NCBI GenBank assembly: GCA_903958395.1 | Contig: CAJBSZ010000139.1 | Location: 1 to 33,338 of the forward strand | Reading direction: 5' to 3' | Source of the DNA: an uncultured bacterium | Lineage (GTDB): Bacteria; Verrucomicrobiota; Kiritimatiellia; CAIKKV01; CAITUY01 | Length of the DNA stretch: 33,338 nucleotides | Shown here: in pieces, positions 16,170 through 24,649 of the stretch | Numbering within the stretch: the first letter of the stretch is position 1 | Layout of the letters: each line of letters starts with the position of its first letter | Notes under the pieces: generated by a model | Database searches by the model: none | Seen by the model: the letters and a program-made list of their open reading frames with translations, nothing else | Told to the model about the DNA's origin: nothing | Translations under genes and position numbers: made by a program

Positions 16170-16970
16170 ATGAAACAAAGCGGGTTATTTCTGGTTTGTC
16201 TGGTGGCAGGGATGGTTTTCGGGCTGGACTGTCGGGCCCAATCTCCGGGGCCCGATGAGCGTGGCCTGTGGTTGGCCTGGGTTGCCAGCACCAATACGCC
16301 GGTTGATCATGCGGCGGTGGTGACGGCGTGCAAGCAATTCAGAACCAAGACACCCCAGGATCCCTTCTGTGTTGTTGTTGCTGGACTTGAAGCCTGGCAT
16401 CTTCTCAAGATGGGGAACACCAATGCCGCAATTGCGCTGTTTGAGCCGATGCTGTCGATTCCTGAGAATCCGAGCTCGCTCCAGGGAGCCGGGGCTGAGA
16501 TGGCGCGCGGTTGGCTGACCCGGCTTGACCGGGAAGGGGTTCGGGCTGCCCTGAAAAAGATCTATTTGAGGGAGATAGAATTCCCGGCATCGCTGGATCC
16601 GATAAAGACCCTGAAGATGAAGGCCCTTCCGCCGTTTGCGGACCGGTGGGGAAAGGCGTGGACGTACCGCCTGGAGAGTTCAATTAAAGGACTGAGTTCG
16701 CAGCATTATGTTCTGGAATCAAGTCGACTGGGATCCCGATCTGATCTGGCGAAGGCCTTGGCTTTGCCCTATGCGGATCGGGTGAGTCTCGAGCCCGTCA
16801 AGGTATCCCCGGTCAGCGCGGATACGGTTGAGTTTGCCATTCGTGGCGGGAAATCCGGCTATCTCCAGGCGGGCGGGGTTCTGAATGGGATTACCGCTGC
16901 GTATATCGGAGTAAACATCATTGTGATGGCGGACGAGAATCACTGGCGCGTGGTCTTGAAGCCGCGGTGA
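16170..16970 (+). CDS. Secreted protein of unknown function
   Basis: This 266-residue protein opens with a signal peptide (MKQSGLFLVCLVAGMVFGLD, cleavage probably after CRA), so it is exported. The mature N-terminal half is helical and Ala/Leu-rich (VAGLEAWHLLKMGNTNAAIALFEPML), reminiscent of TPR-like repeats. The C-terminal end looks beta-rich (VEFAIRGGKSGYLQAGG, HWRVVLKPR). I recognise no family. GGGAG lies about 9 bases before ATG 16170. It begins 39 bases after the corrinoid gene and ends 51 bases before the ECF sigma factor. It could belong to the sigma/anti-sigma unit as an envelope component, but that is inference from position alone. Confidence 0.7.
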   Translation: MKQSGLFLVCLVAGMVFGLDCRAQSPGPDERGLWLAWVASTNTPVDHAAVVTACKQFRTKTPQDPFCVVVAGLEAWHLLKMGNTNAAIALFEPMLSIPENPSSLQGAGAEMARGWLTRLDREGVRAALKKIYLREIEFPASLDPIKTLKMKALPPFADRWGKAWTYRLESSIKGLSSQHYVLESSRLGSRSDLAKALALPYADRVSLEPVKVSPVSADTVEFAIRGGKSGYLQAGGVLNGITAAYIGVNIIVMADENHWRVVLKPR

Positions 16971-17021
16971 GGGGACTCCGGATTTCCCGGGGATCGTTCG
17001 GTTATTTGAGTGATTCTTTCC

Positions 17022-17582
17022 ATGGAAAATCTGGATCAAATCATCGCGCAGATTCGTGCTGGCAACAGTGATCTTTACGGGAAGATTGTCGACGAGTTTG
17101 AGCGGAAGGTCAGGGCTGTCGTGGCGGCCATGATTCCTGATCCGAATCGGATTCCTGACATGACCCAGGAGGTCTTCATCACAGCCTATAGAAGGCTCGA
17201 CTCCTATCGACCTGGAACCAATTTTCCGGCATGGCTCAGCACGATTGCCCGGAACGTGGCCCAGAATGAGCGGCGTCGCTGGTATCGACAGCGTGAAAAG
17301 GAAGCCGGGTTCAAGGCGGAAGTTATTCATTGTGTCGAGCCGCAGATCGACCGGGTCATGGACGACATGCCTGAGGATACTCTGGACGCCCTGAAGGACT
17401 GTGTGTCACGGTTGCAGGGTAAATCCCAGGATGTCATGCAGGGGTTCTATTACAAGGATCGGCCCCTGGCGGAGTTGGCTGATCGCCTCCGGATTACCGA
17501 GAACTCCGCCAAGGTCATTCTTCACCGCGCCCGCCAGGCTATCGGATCCTGTCTGCAGAAGAAGGGGCGCTGTCATGTCTGA
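17022..17582 (+). CDS. ECF-type RNA polymerase sigma factor
   Basis: This protein of about 186 residues has sigma region 2 (about 20-90), with DMTQEVFITAYRRLDSYRPG followed by FPAWLSTIARNVAQNERRR. Region 4 (about 125-180) contains PLAELADRLRITENSAKVILHRARQAI, a helix-turn-helix. This is the compact layout of extracytoplasmic-function sigma factors of the group common in Planctomycetes and Verrucomicrobia. The track starts at GTG 17010. I prefer ATG 17022, although neither has a clear ribosome site. The 3' end overlaps the next gene by 8 bases. That gene encodes an anti-sigma-like membrane protein, so sigma activity is probably restrained by it until an envelope signal arrives. Confidence 0.88.
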   Translation: MENLDQIIAQIRAGNSDLYGKIVDEFERKVRAVVAAMIPDPNRIPDMTQEVFITAYRRLDSYRPGTNFPAWLSTIARNVAQNERRRWYRQREKEAGFKAEVIHCVEPQIDRVMDDMPEDTLDALKDCVSRLQGKSQDVMQGFYYKDRPLAELADRLRITENSAKVILHRARQAIGSCLQKKGRCHV

Positions 17583-19476
17583 TGACCTTGACGAGAACCG
17601 GTTGATCGAGGATTACCTGGACGGCCAGTTAGGGGACGCCGAGGCGGAGCGCCTGATGGCCCTGCTGGAGAAATCGGATACGGCAAAGGATCGTCTGGCG
17701 CTTCTGGCCGTGGTGGACCGGTTGCTGCGGGCCTCCCGCCAGAAGCCGGTGTCGGGTGAGCGGGTGATGAAAGCCCTGCGCCAGGGCGGGTCGTTCCCTG
17801 CCCGCGCCCCTAAGCGCCGGACTTCTGTGTTCGGGATGACGGTGGCGGCTTTATTTCTGATTCTTCTGGTCGGTGGCGGGATAATTCTGTGGCGGGCGCC
17901 CGTGGCAGAGCCGGACCGGATTGGCGCAAACTTAAAGAGTGTTCAGGGTGGTCTCCCGTTGGTGTCCCGCCTTCAGGCGGCCGGGAGAAAGCCGGCTGAA
18001 GCCGGTACACCAACAGCAATAATCCCGGACAACTCAGTCCCAACCGAGCCGATCCCGAATGTTATTAAAGAACTTCCTGACGCCTCTTTTCATGACGATT
18101 CCCCGCCGCCGGTGGGCGATGGGTCTAATGAGCCGGGATTTGTAGCCCCGCCGAAGGCAGGGACATACAAGCCTGGTGAAGCGGGGAAAAGGGAGAAGGG
18201 GGGCGTTCACGTCATTGGTGCCATGGTGCCTACCCGTCCCCGGGATCTGCCCAAGGGTTCGGTGTTGTTTGTGAATCTGGATATAGGTGAATCCCAGCAT
18301 GGAGTATCCGCGTCGGGTGATCTGGAAGTGCTGCTCCGGGAGCTTCAGGAGCGAGCCGGGGTGATTTATCGCTCCGAAACCCGGAGCCCGGATGAGGTGG
18401 CGGCGGATCCGGAACGGAATCCGGTCATCACGGTCTCCGGGTATTATCACTTTTCCTTTACTCCGCCGCAACGGAAGGCCTTTCGGAAATTCATGCTGGC
18501 GGGAGGGACGATGGTGTTTGATGTCGGATTGGGATCGAAGCCCTTTTACGATTCAGTCCGGCGCGAACTGCGAATCATCTTTAGGGATTTTCCGCTGGAT
18601 CGTCTGGATCCGGCGCATCCGGTGTTTTCATCCTATTATGATCTGGCGAAAGAGCGGTCGGGTAGCCTGCCGATGCTGGAAGGAATAACTGTCCGTTGCC
18701 GCACCGTGGCGCTGGTGTCGCGGGGCGGGCTGCTGGCCGGACATCGTTCCGAGGAGTCGGTTCGGCTGGGTGTCAATGTGGCGTCCTATGTGATTGCCTG
18801 GCGGGGCTGGGTGAAGCCGGAGCGGATTCCTGCCGTGGAGATTCAGGATTCAAAAAAAGCTTATTTTGATCGGTTGCGCATCGGGCAGGTGAGGGTTGGG
18901 GGCGATTGGAAACCCCGGCCTTTTGCGTTGCCGATGTTGTTGCAGACCTTCAGCCGGAAGACCTCTGTTCCGGTCCAATCTGTGATCCGGGAAGTGCGCC
19001 TGACGGATCCCGGCCTGTTTGATCTGCCATTTCTTTTTCTGTCCGGTCATGAGGGGTTTCGGCTGACAAAAGACGAGCTTTACGCGTTAAGCAAGTACTT
19101 GGAGAGCGGGGGATTCCTGTTTGTTGAGGCCTGTTGCGGACGGAGCGACTTCGATCAAGCGTTCAGGGCCGAGTTGCGGCGGGTGCTGCCCGACAGTCTA
19201 CTGTCGCCCATTGCGTCATCGAGCAGTCTCTTTTCGATCCCAAACACGATCACGAAAATGAGCGTCACCCCTCTTTTGGCCGGGAAACTGGGTCGAGCGG
19301 TGATCGAGCCCCGTTTGGAGGGGGTAGAGTTGCGCGGACATTATGCCGTGGTTTACAGCCCTTATGGCATGGCCGGATGCTGGGAGATGTCCCAGAATCC
19401 TTATGCCCTGGGCTATAACGACAGTGAGGCTATCCGGTTGGGTCAGAACATTCTGATGTACGCTGTGACCTATTGA
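17575..19476 (+). CDS. Anti-sigma-like membrane protein with two DUF4159-like domains
   Basis: This 633-residue protein starts at ATG 17575, inside the end of the sigma gene, with AAGGGG about 9 bases upstream. The track's 17401 start would run through the sigma gene. A cytoplasmic N-terminus (about 8-70, ENRLIEDYLDGQLGDAEAERL) resembles anti-sigma/FecR-type sigma-binding segments without a zinc motif. One membrane helix spans about 84-106. A Pro-rich linker follows to about 225. A first DUF4159-like domain (about 227-412; GSVLFVNLD, LAGGTMVFDVG) is followed by a second (about 432-633; FLFLSGHEGFRLTKDE, YLESGGFLFVEACCG, YSPYGMAGCWE). DUF4159 has a glutamine-amidotransferase-like fold and no established role. 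Part of the linker is encoded by a palindromic repeat. The regulatory role is inferred from the coupling and topology. Confidence 0.75.
   Translation: MSDDLDENRLIEDYLDGQLGDAEAERLMALLEKSDTAKDRLALLAVVDRLLRASRQKPVSGERVMKALRQGGSFPARAPKRRTSVFGMTVAALFLILLVGGGIILWRAPVAEPDRIGANLKSVQGGLPLVSRLQAAGRKPAEAGTPTAIIPDNSVPTEPIPNVIKELPDASFHDDSPPPVGDGSNEPGFVAPPKAGTYKPGEAGKREKGGVHVIGAMVPTRPRDLPKGSVLFVNLDIGESQHGVSASGDLEVLLRELQERAGVIYRSETRSPDEVAADPERNPVITVSGYYHFSFTPPQRKAFRKFMLAGGTMVFDVGLGSKPFYDSVRRELRIIFRDFPLDRLDPAHPVFSSYYDLAKERSGSLPMLEGITVRCRTVALVSRGGLLAGHRSEESVRLGVNVASYVIAWRGWVKPERIPAVEIQDSKKAYFDRLRIGQVRVGGDWKPRPFALPMLLQTFSRKTSVPVQSVIREVRLTDPGLFDLPFLFLSGHEGFRLTKDELYALSKYLESGGFLFVEACCGRSDFDQAFRAELRRVLPDSLLSPIASSSSLFSIPNTITKMSVTPLLAGKLGRAVIEPRLEGVELRGHYAVVYSPYGMAGCWEMSQNPYALGYNDSEAIRLGQNILMYAVTY
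17959..18013. repeat. Palindromic element inside the anti-sigma/DUF4159 coding region
   Basis: The outer arms TTGGTGT (17959-17965) and ACACCAA (18007-18013) are exact reverse complements. They enclose two short palindromes: CCGCCTTCAGGCGG (17967-17980) and CCGGCTGAAGCCGG (17992-18005). The layout (outer stem plus two inner hairpins) parallels the intergenic element at 13680-13777. It is read in frame as part of the linker after the membrane helix (about residues 129-147). Confidence 0.75.
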
Positions 19477-19581
19477 GAGGGTGACTAGATGCGCCTGTCT
19501 GTGGCAGGGGTGTATGATAAATCTATGGATTCTAATTTTGGGGTGTGATAGGTTTCGAAGTGTTATTGAGGAGATCATGAT

Positions 19582-20004
19582 ATGAGCGATCCGAATGATA
19601 TCCGCGATTCTGACATCGTCTTTAACTGTCCTTTCTGTGAGAAGAGCCTCGCGATAGACTGTCGGGGTGCCGGGCTGACTATTGCCTGCCCTGATTGCAG
19701 CAACAAGATTGCCGTCCCCATTCCTGAGAACATGGAAGTGTCGGATATTGACAGTTCTGATGAGGACAAGGCGGTCCGTATCATCCATATGCGGGAAGTG
19801 ATCTCCGCGTCCCAGTCCAAAATCATGGAACTGGAATCAGAGGTGAAGGAAATTACACTCCGGCGCGATGCCCTGGAATCAACCCGAACGGAGAATTCCA
19901 TTCGCTTCGAGGTGATCCAGCGGGAAGTCGAGTCGATTCAACGGTCTCTGCTGCGGATTCAGGAAGTTCTGGCGAGCACCGGCGAATTTTCGAAAAAACC
20001 TTGA
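19582..20004 (+). CDS. Small zinc-ribbon/coiled-coil protein
   Basis: This 140-residue cytoplasmic protein has a strong ribosome site (GAGGAG, 8 bases before ATG 19582). The N-terminal zinc-ribbon-like segment has C16-x2-C19 and C36-x2-C39 (FNCPFCEKSL, IACPDCSNKI), plus C27. After an acidic linker (SDIDSSDEDKA) the rest, about 70-130, is a charged heptad-like helix suitable for a coiled coil. I do not recognise a named family. Zinc ribbons of this kind occur in many short PVC proteins whose function is unknown. It ends 12 bases from the convergent glycosyltransferase gene. Confidence 0.75.
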   Translation: MSDPNDIRDSDIVFNCPFCEKSLAIDCRGAGLTIACPDCSNKIAVPIPENMEVSDIDSSDEDKAVRIIHMREVISASQSKIMELESEVKEITLRRDALESTRTENSIRFEVIQREVESIQRSLLRIQEVLASTGEFSKKP

Positions 20005-20016
20005 GTTCGGTTAGGG

Positions 20017-21198
20017 TTATTTAAGCAGGGCTTTTATCAGGCGTGCCTCAACGGCTTTCCACGCATATTCATCCTGCACATAGCGTTGTCCTGATGATCC
20101 CATGGCCTGGCGCAGTTCCGGGTACTCAAGCAACAGCGAAAGCTGCTCTTCGAATTCCGGGTAGTTCCGGAACCACAGGCCGCCGTTGGATTTCCGGCAA
20201 TGAAAGGGCATGACATCGCCGGCGGCATGAACCAGAACCGGAGTCCCGGCAAGCCATGATTCCAGGATCACGATGCTGAAACTTTCGTTTGTTGAGGGAT
20301 GACAGAAAGCTACTGCCCCCGCCATGGCGTCATGTTTTTCCTCTTCGGTGACAAACCCCAAATCTAGAATATGGGGAACCAGCCGGGTGGGGGGATCATA
20401 AGGGCCGCTGCCGGTCAGGACGAGTTTGATATCCTTTCCGGTTCGCTCCCTGAAAATATCCAGATAGTCCAGAAGGAGTGGAGTTCCCTTCATGGGCTCG
20501 CGACGGCCCGAATAGAGCACGTAAGGCGCGGTCAGGTTGTGACGGGCTCGGAACCGCTCAGGATGGGGTGTGAAGTCATCAATGCCCATACCCACGACTT
20601 CCGCCCGTCCGGGATCCAGTCCATACAGTTTCATGGCCAGATCACGTTCCGGTTCAGCGTTAAACAGCCAGCCTGACACATTCAGGAACATTTCACGGAT
20701 TGTTTTCAGGGTGGCAAAGCATTCATTGTGAAGGCAGGGAAGCAGAAGGGTTCGTTCCGGATGGATCTGGCTTGCAAAATAGACGAGGGCAAAGAGGTAA
20801 GGCCCCATGATGATCTTGTCATACCGGTGTCCCTCGGCCTTCAAGTAGGCGTAGAGAGCCTGACTGTTCACGTTATTCTGATGCCAGATCAATTCCTCGT
20901 CGCGAGTGATTTCAGTGGAACGGCTGATGCGGTTCTGGATGGTGATAAAAGCTCCCAGATCGCGGCCTCCGTCGACCGGGAAGTGTCGGACGGTGATTCC
21001 CGCAATCCTCGTGTCGCCCGGTTCAATTTCATTTTCCCAGGTAAAATGATTCCGGGCACACGTGGTCAGGTAGTCTACCTGCCACCCCTTTGCCACCAAT
21101 CGTTCGGCGAGTTTTCTCAGGAGTGTTTCCGCGCCACCCACAGTGGGGCCCTCGGAAAAACGAGGTGAAACAAAGGCTATGCGGGGAGGGGGGGCCAT
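20017..21198 (-). CDS. GT4-family glycosyltransferase
   Basis: This 393-residue protein has the GT-B fold pattern of GT4 enzymes. The N-terminal Rossmann half starts RIAFVSPRFSEGPTVGGAETLLRKLAERL, with the Gly-rich loop for acceptor or phosphate binding. The C-terminal half has VLYSGRREPMKGTPLLLDYL and the E-x7-E nucleotide-sugar motif within HPSTNESFSIVILESWLAGTPVL. Such enzymes transfer a sugar from a nucleotide donor, typically to lipopolysaccharide, exopolysaccharide or a lipid carrier. The start ATG overlaps the stop of the upstream unknown gene by one base (TGATG), so translation is coupled. Donor and acceptor cannot be told from sequence. Confidence 0.9.
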   Translation of the reverse strand: MAPPPRIAFVSPRFSEGPTVGGAETLLRKLAERLVAKGWQVDYLTTCARNHFTWENEIEPGDTRIAGITVRHFPVDGGRDLGAFITIQNRISRSTEITRDEELIWHQNNVNSQALYAYLKAEGHRYDKIIMGPYLFALVYFASQIHPERTLLLPCLHNECFATLKTIREMFLNVSGWLFNAEPERDLAMKLYGLDPGRAEVVGMGIDDFTPHPERFRARHNLTAPYVLYSGRREPMKGTPLLLDYLDIFRERTGKDIKLVLTGSGPYDPPTRLVPHILDLGFVTEEEKHDAMAGAVAFCHPSTNESFSIVILESWLAGTPVLVHAAGDVMPFHCRKSNGGLWFRNYPEFEEQLSLLLEYPELRQAMGSSGQRYVQDEYAWKAVEARLIKALLK

Positions 21199-21650
21199 CA
21201 GCCGGGAGGGAGTTTTGACTCCAGTTTGGCGATGCGCTCTTCAAGAGACTTGATCTGGCCGCGGTATTTCCGGTCTACTTCCTCGGTGGCCGACAGCAGG
21301 AGTCCGTTGACCTGGTTCTGCTGTGACCAGAGCCGGTAGGTGTAGAACTTCATCAGGCTCCAGATCGTTTTCTTGAATCTAACCAGAAGGGGGGCCAATG
21401 CCGCCCTTCGCTCGCGGATCTCAAAGTCGTTGATGTCCACATACACGGCTTCCCGGAGGCTCTCCATGTAGAAATCAAAGAAGTTCTCATCCTTCTTCAG
21501 ATTCATCAAGTTGAAGCGTTCGGCCCTTGCCAGTTGGGCTCCGACATAAGCCCCGGCGGCCATCTTGGCTGCCACCGTTTCGCGTATGTCAGCGTTGATC
21601 CGCTCAACATCCACTCCGGTGGCGCCAATTTCAAAAGGTCCGGTACTCAT
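21198..21650 (-). CDS. Small helical protein of unknown function, coupled to the glycosyltransferase
   Basis: This 150-residue protein has no signal peptide. It is largely helical: an N-terminal DVERINADIRETVAAKMAAG segment, a middle part RERRAALAPLLVRFKKTIWSLMKFYTYRLW that looks amphipathic and could lie on a membrane surface, and a C-terminal coiled coil (EEVDRKYRGQIKSLEERIAKLESKL). I recognise no family. Its stop codon overlaps the glycosyltransferase start (TGATG), which suggests the two proteins work together, perhaps as a membrane adaptor and an enzyme. No good ribosome site precedes ATG 21650. It begins 16 bases after the biotin-carrier fusion gene. Confidence 0.72.
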   Translation of the reverse strand: MSTGPFEIGATGVDVERINADIRETVAAKMAAGAYVGAQLARAERFNLMNLKKDENFFDFYMESLREAVYVDINDFEIRERRAALAPLLVRFKKTIWSLMKFYTYRLWSQQNQVNGLLLSATEEVDRKYRGQIKSLEERIAKLESKLPPG

Positions 21651-21666
21651 GTGTGAAGCGGGGGGA

Positions 21667-23637
21667 TTACAGCTTCTGGATGCTGATCATCGGATCGTCC
21701 TTTTTGACAGGAGTGCCGTGGGGGATCAGCAATTTCACAACCTTACAGCGATAGGGGGCCTTGATCGGGTTGAAGAGTTTCATGGCTTCAACAATACAGA
21801 CCGTGGCACCCTCGGCAAGCTCATCGCCTTCCTGGCAGAACTCCGGTTTTCCGGGGCCCGGTGACCGGTAGAAGGTCCCGTTCAGGGGGGCATTGATGCT
21901 CGGGCCGGCCGGTGCGGCCGCTGGGGCCGCAGCCTTTGGGGCGGCAGCTGGAGCAGGGGCGGCTGTGCCTGCGGGGGCTGGTGCGGCCGGCGCGGCCACT
22001 GGAGCGGCAACAAGGGCACCCGCCGTAACGCCGGACGCATTGATGCTGATGGTACTGCCCGCATGCTGAATGGTCACTTGAGAGAAATTCAGGCCGCTGA
22101 TTTTGTCAACCAACTGGCTGATGGAGTCGTAATCGGATTGGGCCAGAAAGGGAATGGCTGCCTGGATGGGTGCCTTTGGCGGATTTTTGGCATCCATTTG
22201 TTTTTTGAGTTCAACATCGGCAGGGATCGGCGGGCGTTGTTCCGCAGGAAGAGCGCGCCATTTGAAATAATCCATGGCCACTTCCGGGAAGAGGCAGTAG
22301 GAGATGATGTCCTCCTCCTTTTTGATCAATTTGGGATCCACGCCCTCCGTGGCATCCGGCAGCATTGGCTGCAAAAGATCCGCCGGGCGTCCGCTGATGG
22401 GTTTTTCCGAGCCCAGGATCTTCTTGATAACCGCCTTGTCCATCGGCGCGGGAGAGCGGCCGTAAAGGCCCTTGGCGTAGTCCTTGACCTCCTGCGACAC
22501 GAGGGAATAGCGATCTCCCGAGATGACGTTCATGACGGCCTGGATGCCGATGATCTGGCTTGTCGGGGTGACGAGCGGGGGGTAGCCCAGATCCTCGCGC
22601 ACCTTCGGCAATTCCTCAAACACCTGATCAATTTTATCCAGGGCACCCTGTTGGGCGAGCTGGCCGCGGAGATTTGAGATCATGCCGCCCGGGATGTGAT
22701 GCAGCAGCACTTCCGGATCAATGATATTGTCCGCGACATGGGCGCTCAGCTGCCGGGTCGGGATGAGTTCAAGGAAGTACTTGCACACTTTCCGGAGGGC
22801 ATCCTGATCGAGGTTGGCGTGGTAGTGGGTTTCGGAGAAGATGGCCAGCATCGTCTCGACCGGCGGCTGGGAGGAAAATCCGGCCATGGGCGAGATGGCG
22901 CAATCAATGGCGCCAGCACCGGCCCGGACGGATTCCACATAGGTGGCGGAGGCCATGCCGCTGGTGGCATGCGAATGGACCTGAATCGGAACCTTGGTTT
23001 CCCGGACCAGAGCCGATACCAGGCGCTCGGCTGCGATGGGTGACAGGATTCCCGCCATATCCTTGATGCACAGCGAGTCGATCCCCATGGCGATTTGTTC
23101 CTGGGCGATGGCAACATATTTTTCCACGGTGTGCACGGGACTGACGGTGTAGCTGATCGTGCCTTGTGCGTGGCCGCCGTATTTCTTGACGCACTTGATC
23201 GCCACTTCCAGATTCCGGGTGTCGTTCAAGGCATCGAAGATGCGGAAGATATCCACGCCATTTTCGATGGCCAGCGCGATAAAGCGTTCCACGACATCAT
23301 CCGGGTAATTCTTGTACCCGAGGATATTCTGACCGCGGAGGAGCATCTGCAGCGGGGTTTTTTTGGCGCGTGACTTGATCTGGCGAAGGCGCTCCCAGGG
23401 GTCTTCCCGCAGGAACCGCAGGCAGACATCAAAGGTGGCCCCCCCCCAGACTTCCAGGGAGTAGTAGCCGACATTGTCGACGACATCGATGATTTTCATG
23501 ATGTCAGCGGTACGCATCCGTGTGGCCCAGAGGGATTGATGGGCGTCCCGGAGCGTCGTGTCGGTAATGCGAAGGGGGATGTGGTTGATGCTGTCGCGAA
23601 CGATATCCTGTGTTCCAATTGTCTTTTTCTTAGCCAT
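21667..23637 (-). CDS. Oxaloacetate/pyruvate carboxyltransferase fused to an AccB-like biotin carrier
   Basis: This 656-residue protein has an N-terminal TIM-barrel carboxyltransferase domain of the OadA/PycB/transcarboxylase-5S family. Active-site motifs are present: D31 (LRDAHQSLWATRM), the carboxylated Lys K192 (CIKDMAGIL) and metal ligands H221 and H223 (VHSHATSGMA). An Ala/Pro-rich linker leads to a biotinyl domain with EAMK (K620 modified). That domain (APLNGTFYRSPGPG, VCIVEAMKLFNPI), and the segment just before the linker (YDSISQLVDKISGLNFSQVTI), read like AccB rather than an OadA tail. The domain moves CO2 from oxaloacetate to biotin, or the reverse. AAGGA lies about 8 bases before the ATG. 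It directly follows accA, in the place where accB/accC might be expected. Confidence 0.88.
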   Translation of the reverse strand: MAKKKTIGTQDIVRDSINHIPLRITDTTLRDAHQSLWATRMRTADIMKIIDVVDNVGYYSLEVWGGATFDVCLRFLREDPWERLRQIKSRAKKTPLQMLLRGQNILGYKNYPDDVVERFIALAIENGVDIFRIFDALNDTRNLEVAIKCVKKYGGHAQGTISYTVSPVHTVEKYVAIAQEQIAMGIDSLCIKDMAGILSPIAAERLVSALVRETKVPIQVHSHATSGMASATYVESVRAGAGAIDCAISPMAGFSSQPPVETMLAIFSETHYHANLDQDALRKVCKYFLELIPTRQLSAHVADNIIDPEVLLHHIPGGMISNLRGQLAQQGALDKIDQVFEELPKVREDLGYPPLVTPTSQIIGIQAVMNVISGDRYSLVSQEVKDYAKGLYGRSPAPMDKAVIKKILGSEKPISGRPADLLQPMLPDATEGVDPKLIKKEEDIISYCLFPEVAMDYFKWRALPAEQRPPIPADVELKKQMDAKNPPKAPIQAAIPFLAQSDYDSISQLVDKISGLNFSQVTIQHAGSTISINASGVTAGALVAAPVAAPAAPAPAGTAAPAPAAAPKAAAPAAAPAGPSINAPLNGTFYRSPGPGKPEFCQEGDELAEGATVCIVEAMKLFNPIKAPYRCKVVKLLIPHGTPVKKDDPMISIQKL

Positions 23638-23659
23638 AACCTGTCCTTTCTAAAAAATG

Positions 23660-24604
23660 TCAGTTAAAACGGCCCATGGCGGCAAACTTGTCAAACCGCC
23701 GGCTCGTCAGTTTCCTGGGAGAGACCTTCTTCAGGCTGGTGAGATGCTTAAGAAGCACCTTTTTGGTTGTCTTCATGGTTGTCACAAAGTCACGGTGGGC
23801 GCCGCCGACCGGCTCAGGGATGATTTCGTCAATGATCTTTAGCTGAAGCAGCGACTTGGCTGTGATTTTCAAGGCGTTGGCGGCCTCCGCCGCCTTGGTA
23901 CCGTCGCGCCAGAGGATGGAGGCACAGCCTTCTGGGGAGATCACGGAGTAGACGGCATTCGAGAGCATGAGCACGACATCGCCGACGCCGATTCCGATGG
24001 CCCCTCCGCTTCCGCCTTCGCCGGTAACGACGGCGATGACAGGGGTCTTCAAGGCGGCCATTTCGAGAAGGTTTCGGGCGATGGCCTCAGCCTGGCCGCG
24101 CTCCTCGGCGTCACGGCCCGGGAAGGCCCCGGGCGTGTCGATAAAAGTCACGACGGGGATGTGAAACTTTTCGGCAAGTTTCATCAGGCGGAGGGCCTTT
24201 CGGTAGCCCTCAGGGCAGGCTTGCCCGAAATTACATTTGATCTTTTCGTCCAGATCCTTGCCTTTTTGATGCCCGATGACCATGACGCGGTGATTTTCAA
24301 TTGTAGCGAATCCCCCGATCATGCCCCGGTCGTCGCCAAAGAGGCGGTCGCCGTGAAGTTCAATAAATTCAGAGCAAAGCCCGCTGATAAAATCCCGGAT
24401 CAGGGGGCGCTCGGGATGGCGTGCCACCTGAACCGTTTGCCAGGGGGTCAGGTTGGCGTAAATTTCTTTCAGCTTATCAGCCCGTTCCATCTCAAAGCGA
24501 TTGAGTTCCTTGACCAGCGTACCGGTAGGTTCTGGATTCTTGGCCTTGAATTCCTCTATCCGGCTTTCGATCTCCGCCACGTCTTTTTCAAAATCCAAGC
24601 TCAT
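23660..24604 (-). CDS. accA: Acetyl-CoA carboxylase carboxyltransferase subunit alpha
   Basis: This 314-residue protein has the full length of AccA. Characteristic blocks are the helical N-terminus LDFEKDVAEIESRIEEFKAK, TPWQTVQVARHPERPLIRDFI, the crotonase-like VVTFIDTPGAFPGRDAEERGQAEAIARN and VVTGEGGSGGAIGIGVGD. With AccD it forms the carboxyltransferase that moves CO2 from carboxybiotin to acetyl-CoA to give malonyl-CoA for fatty acid synthesis. GGAGA lies 5 bases before ATG 24604. It sits 45 bases downstream of accD and 22 bases upstream of the carboxyltransferase/biotin-carrier fusion gene, so the three are very likely one operon. Confidence 0.96.
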   Translation of the reverse strand: MSLDFEKDVAEIESRIEEFKAKNPEPTGTLVKELNRFEMERADKLKEIYANLTPWQTVQVARHPERPLIRDFISGLCSEFIELHGDRLFGDDRGMIGGFATIENHRVMVIGHQKGKDLDEKIKCNFGQACPEGYRKALRLMKLAEKFHIPVVTFIDTPGAFPGRDAEERGQAEAIARNLLEMAALKTPVIAVVTGEGGSGGAIGIGVGDVVLMLSNAVYSVISPEGCASILWRDGTKAAEAANALKITAKSLLQLKIIDEIIPEPVGGAHRDFVTTMKTTKKVLLKHLTSLKKVSPRKLTSRRFDKFAAMGRFN

Positions 24605-24649
24605 CGTTTCTCCATCCGTTGGGGGGTTGAGTGTTGGCGTGCGGCAGGG

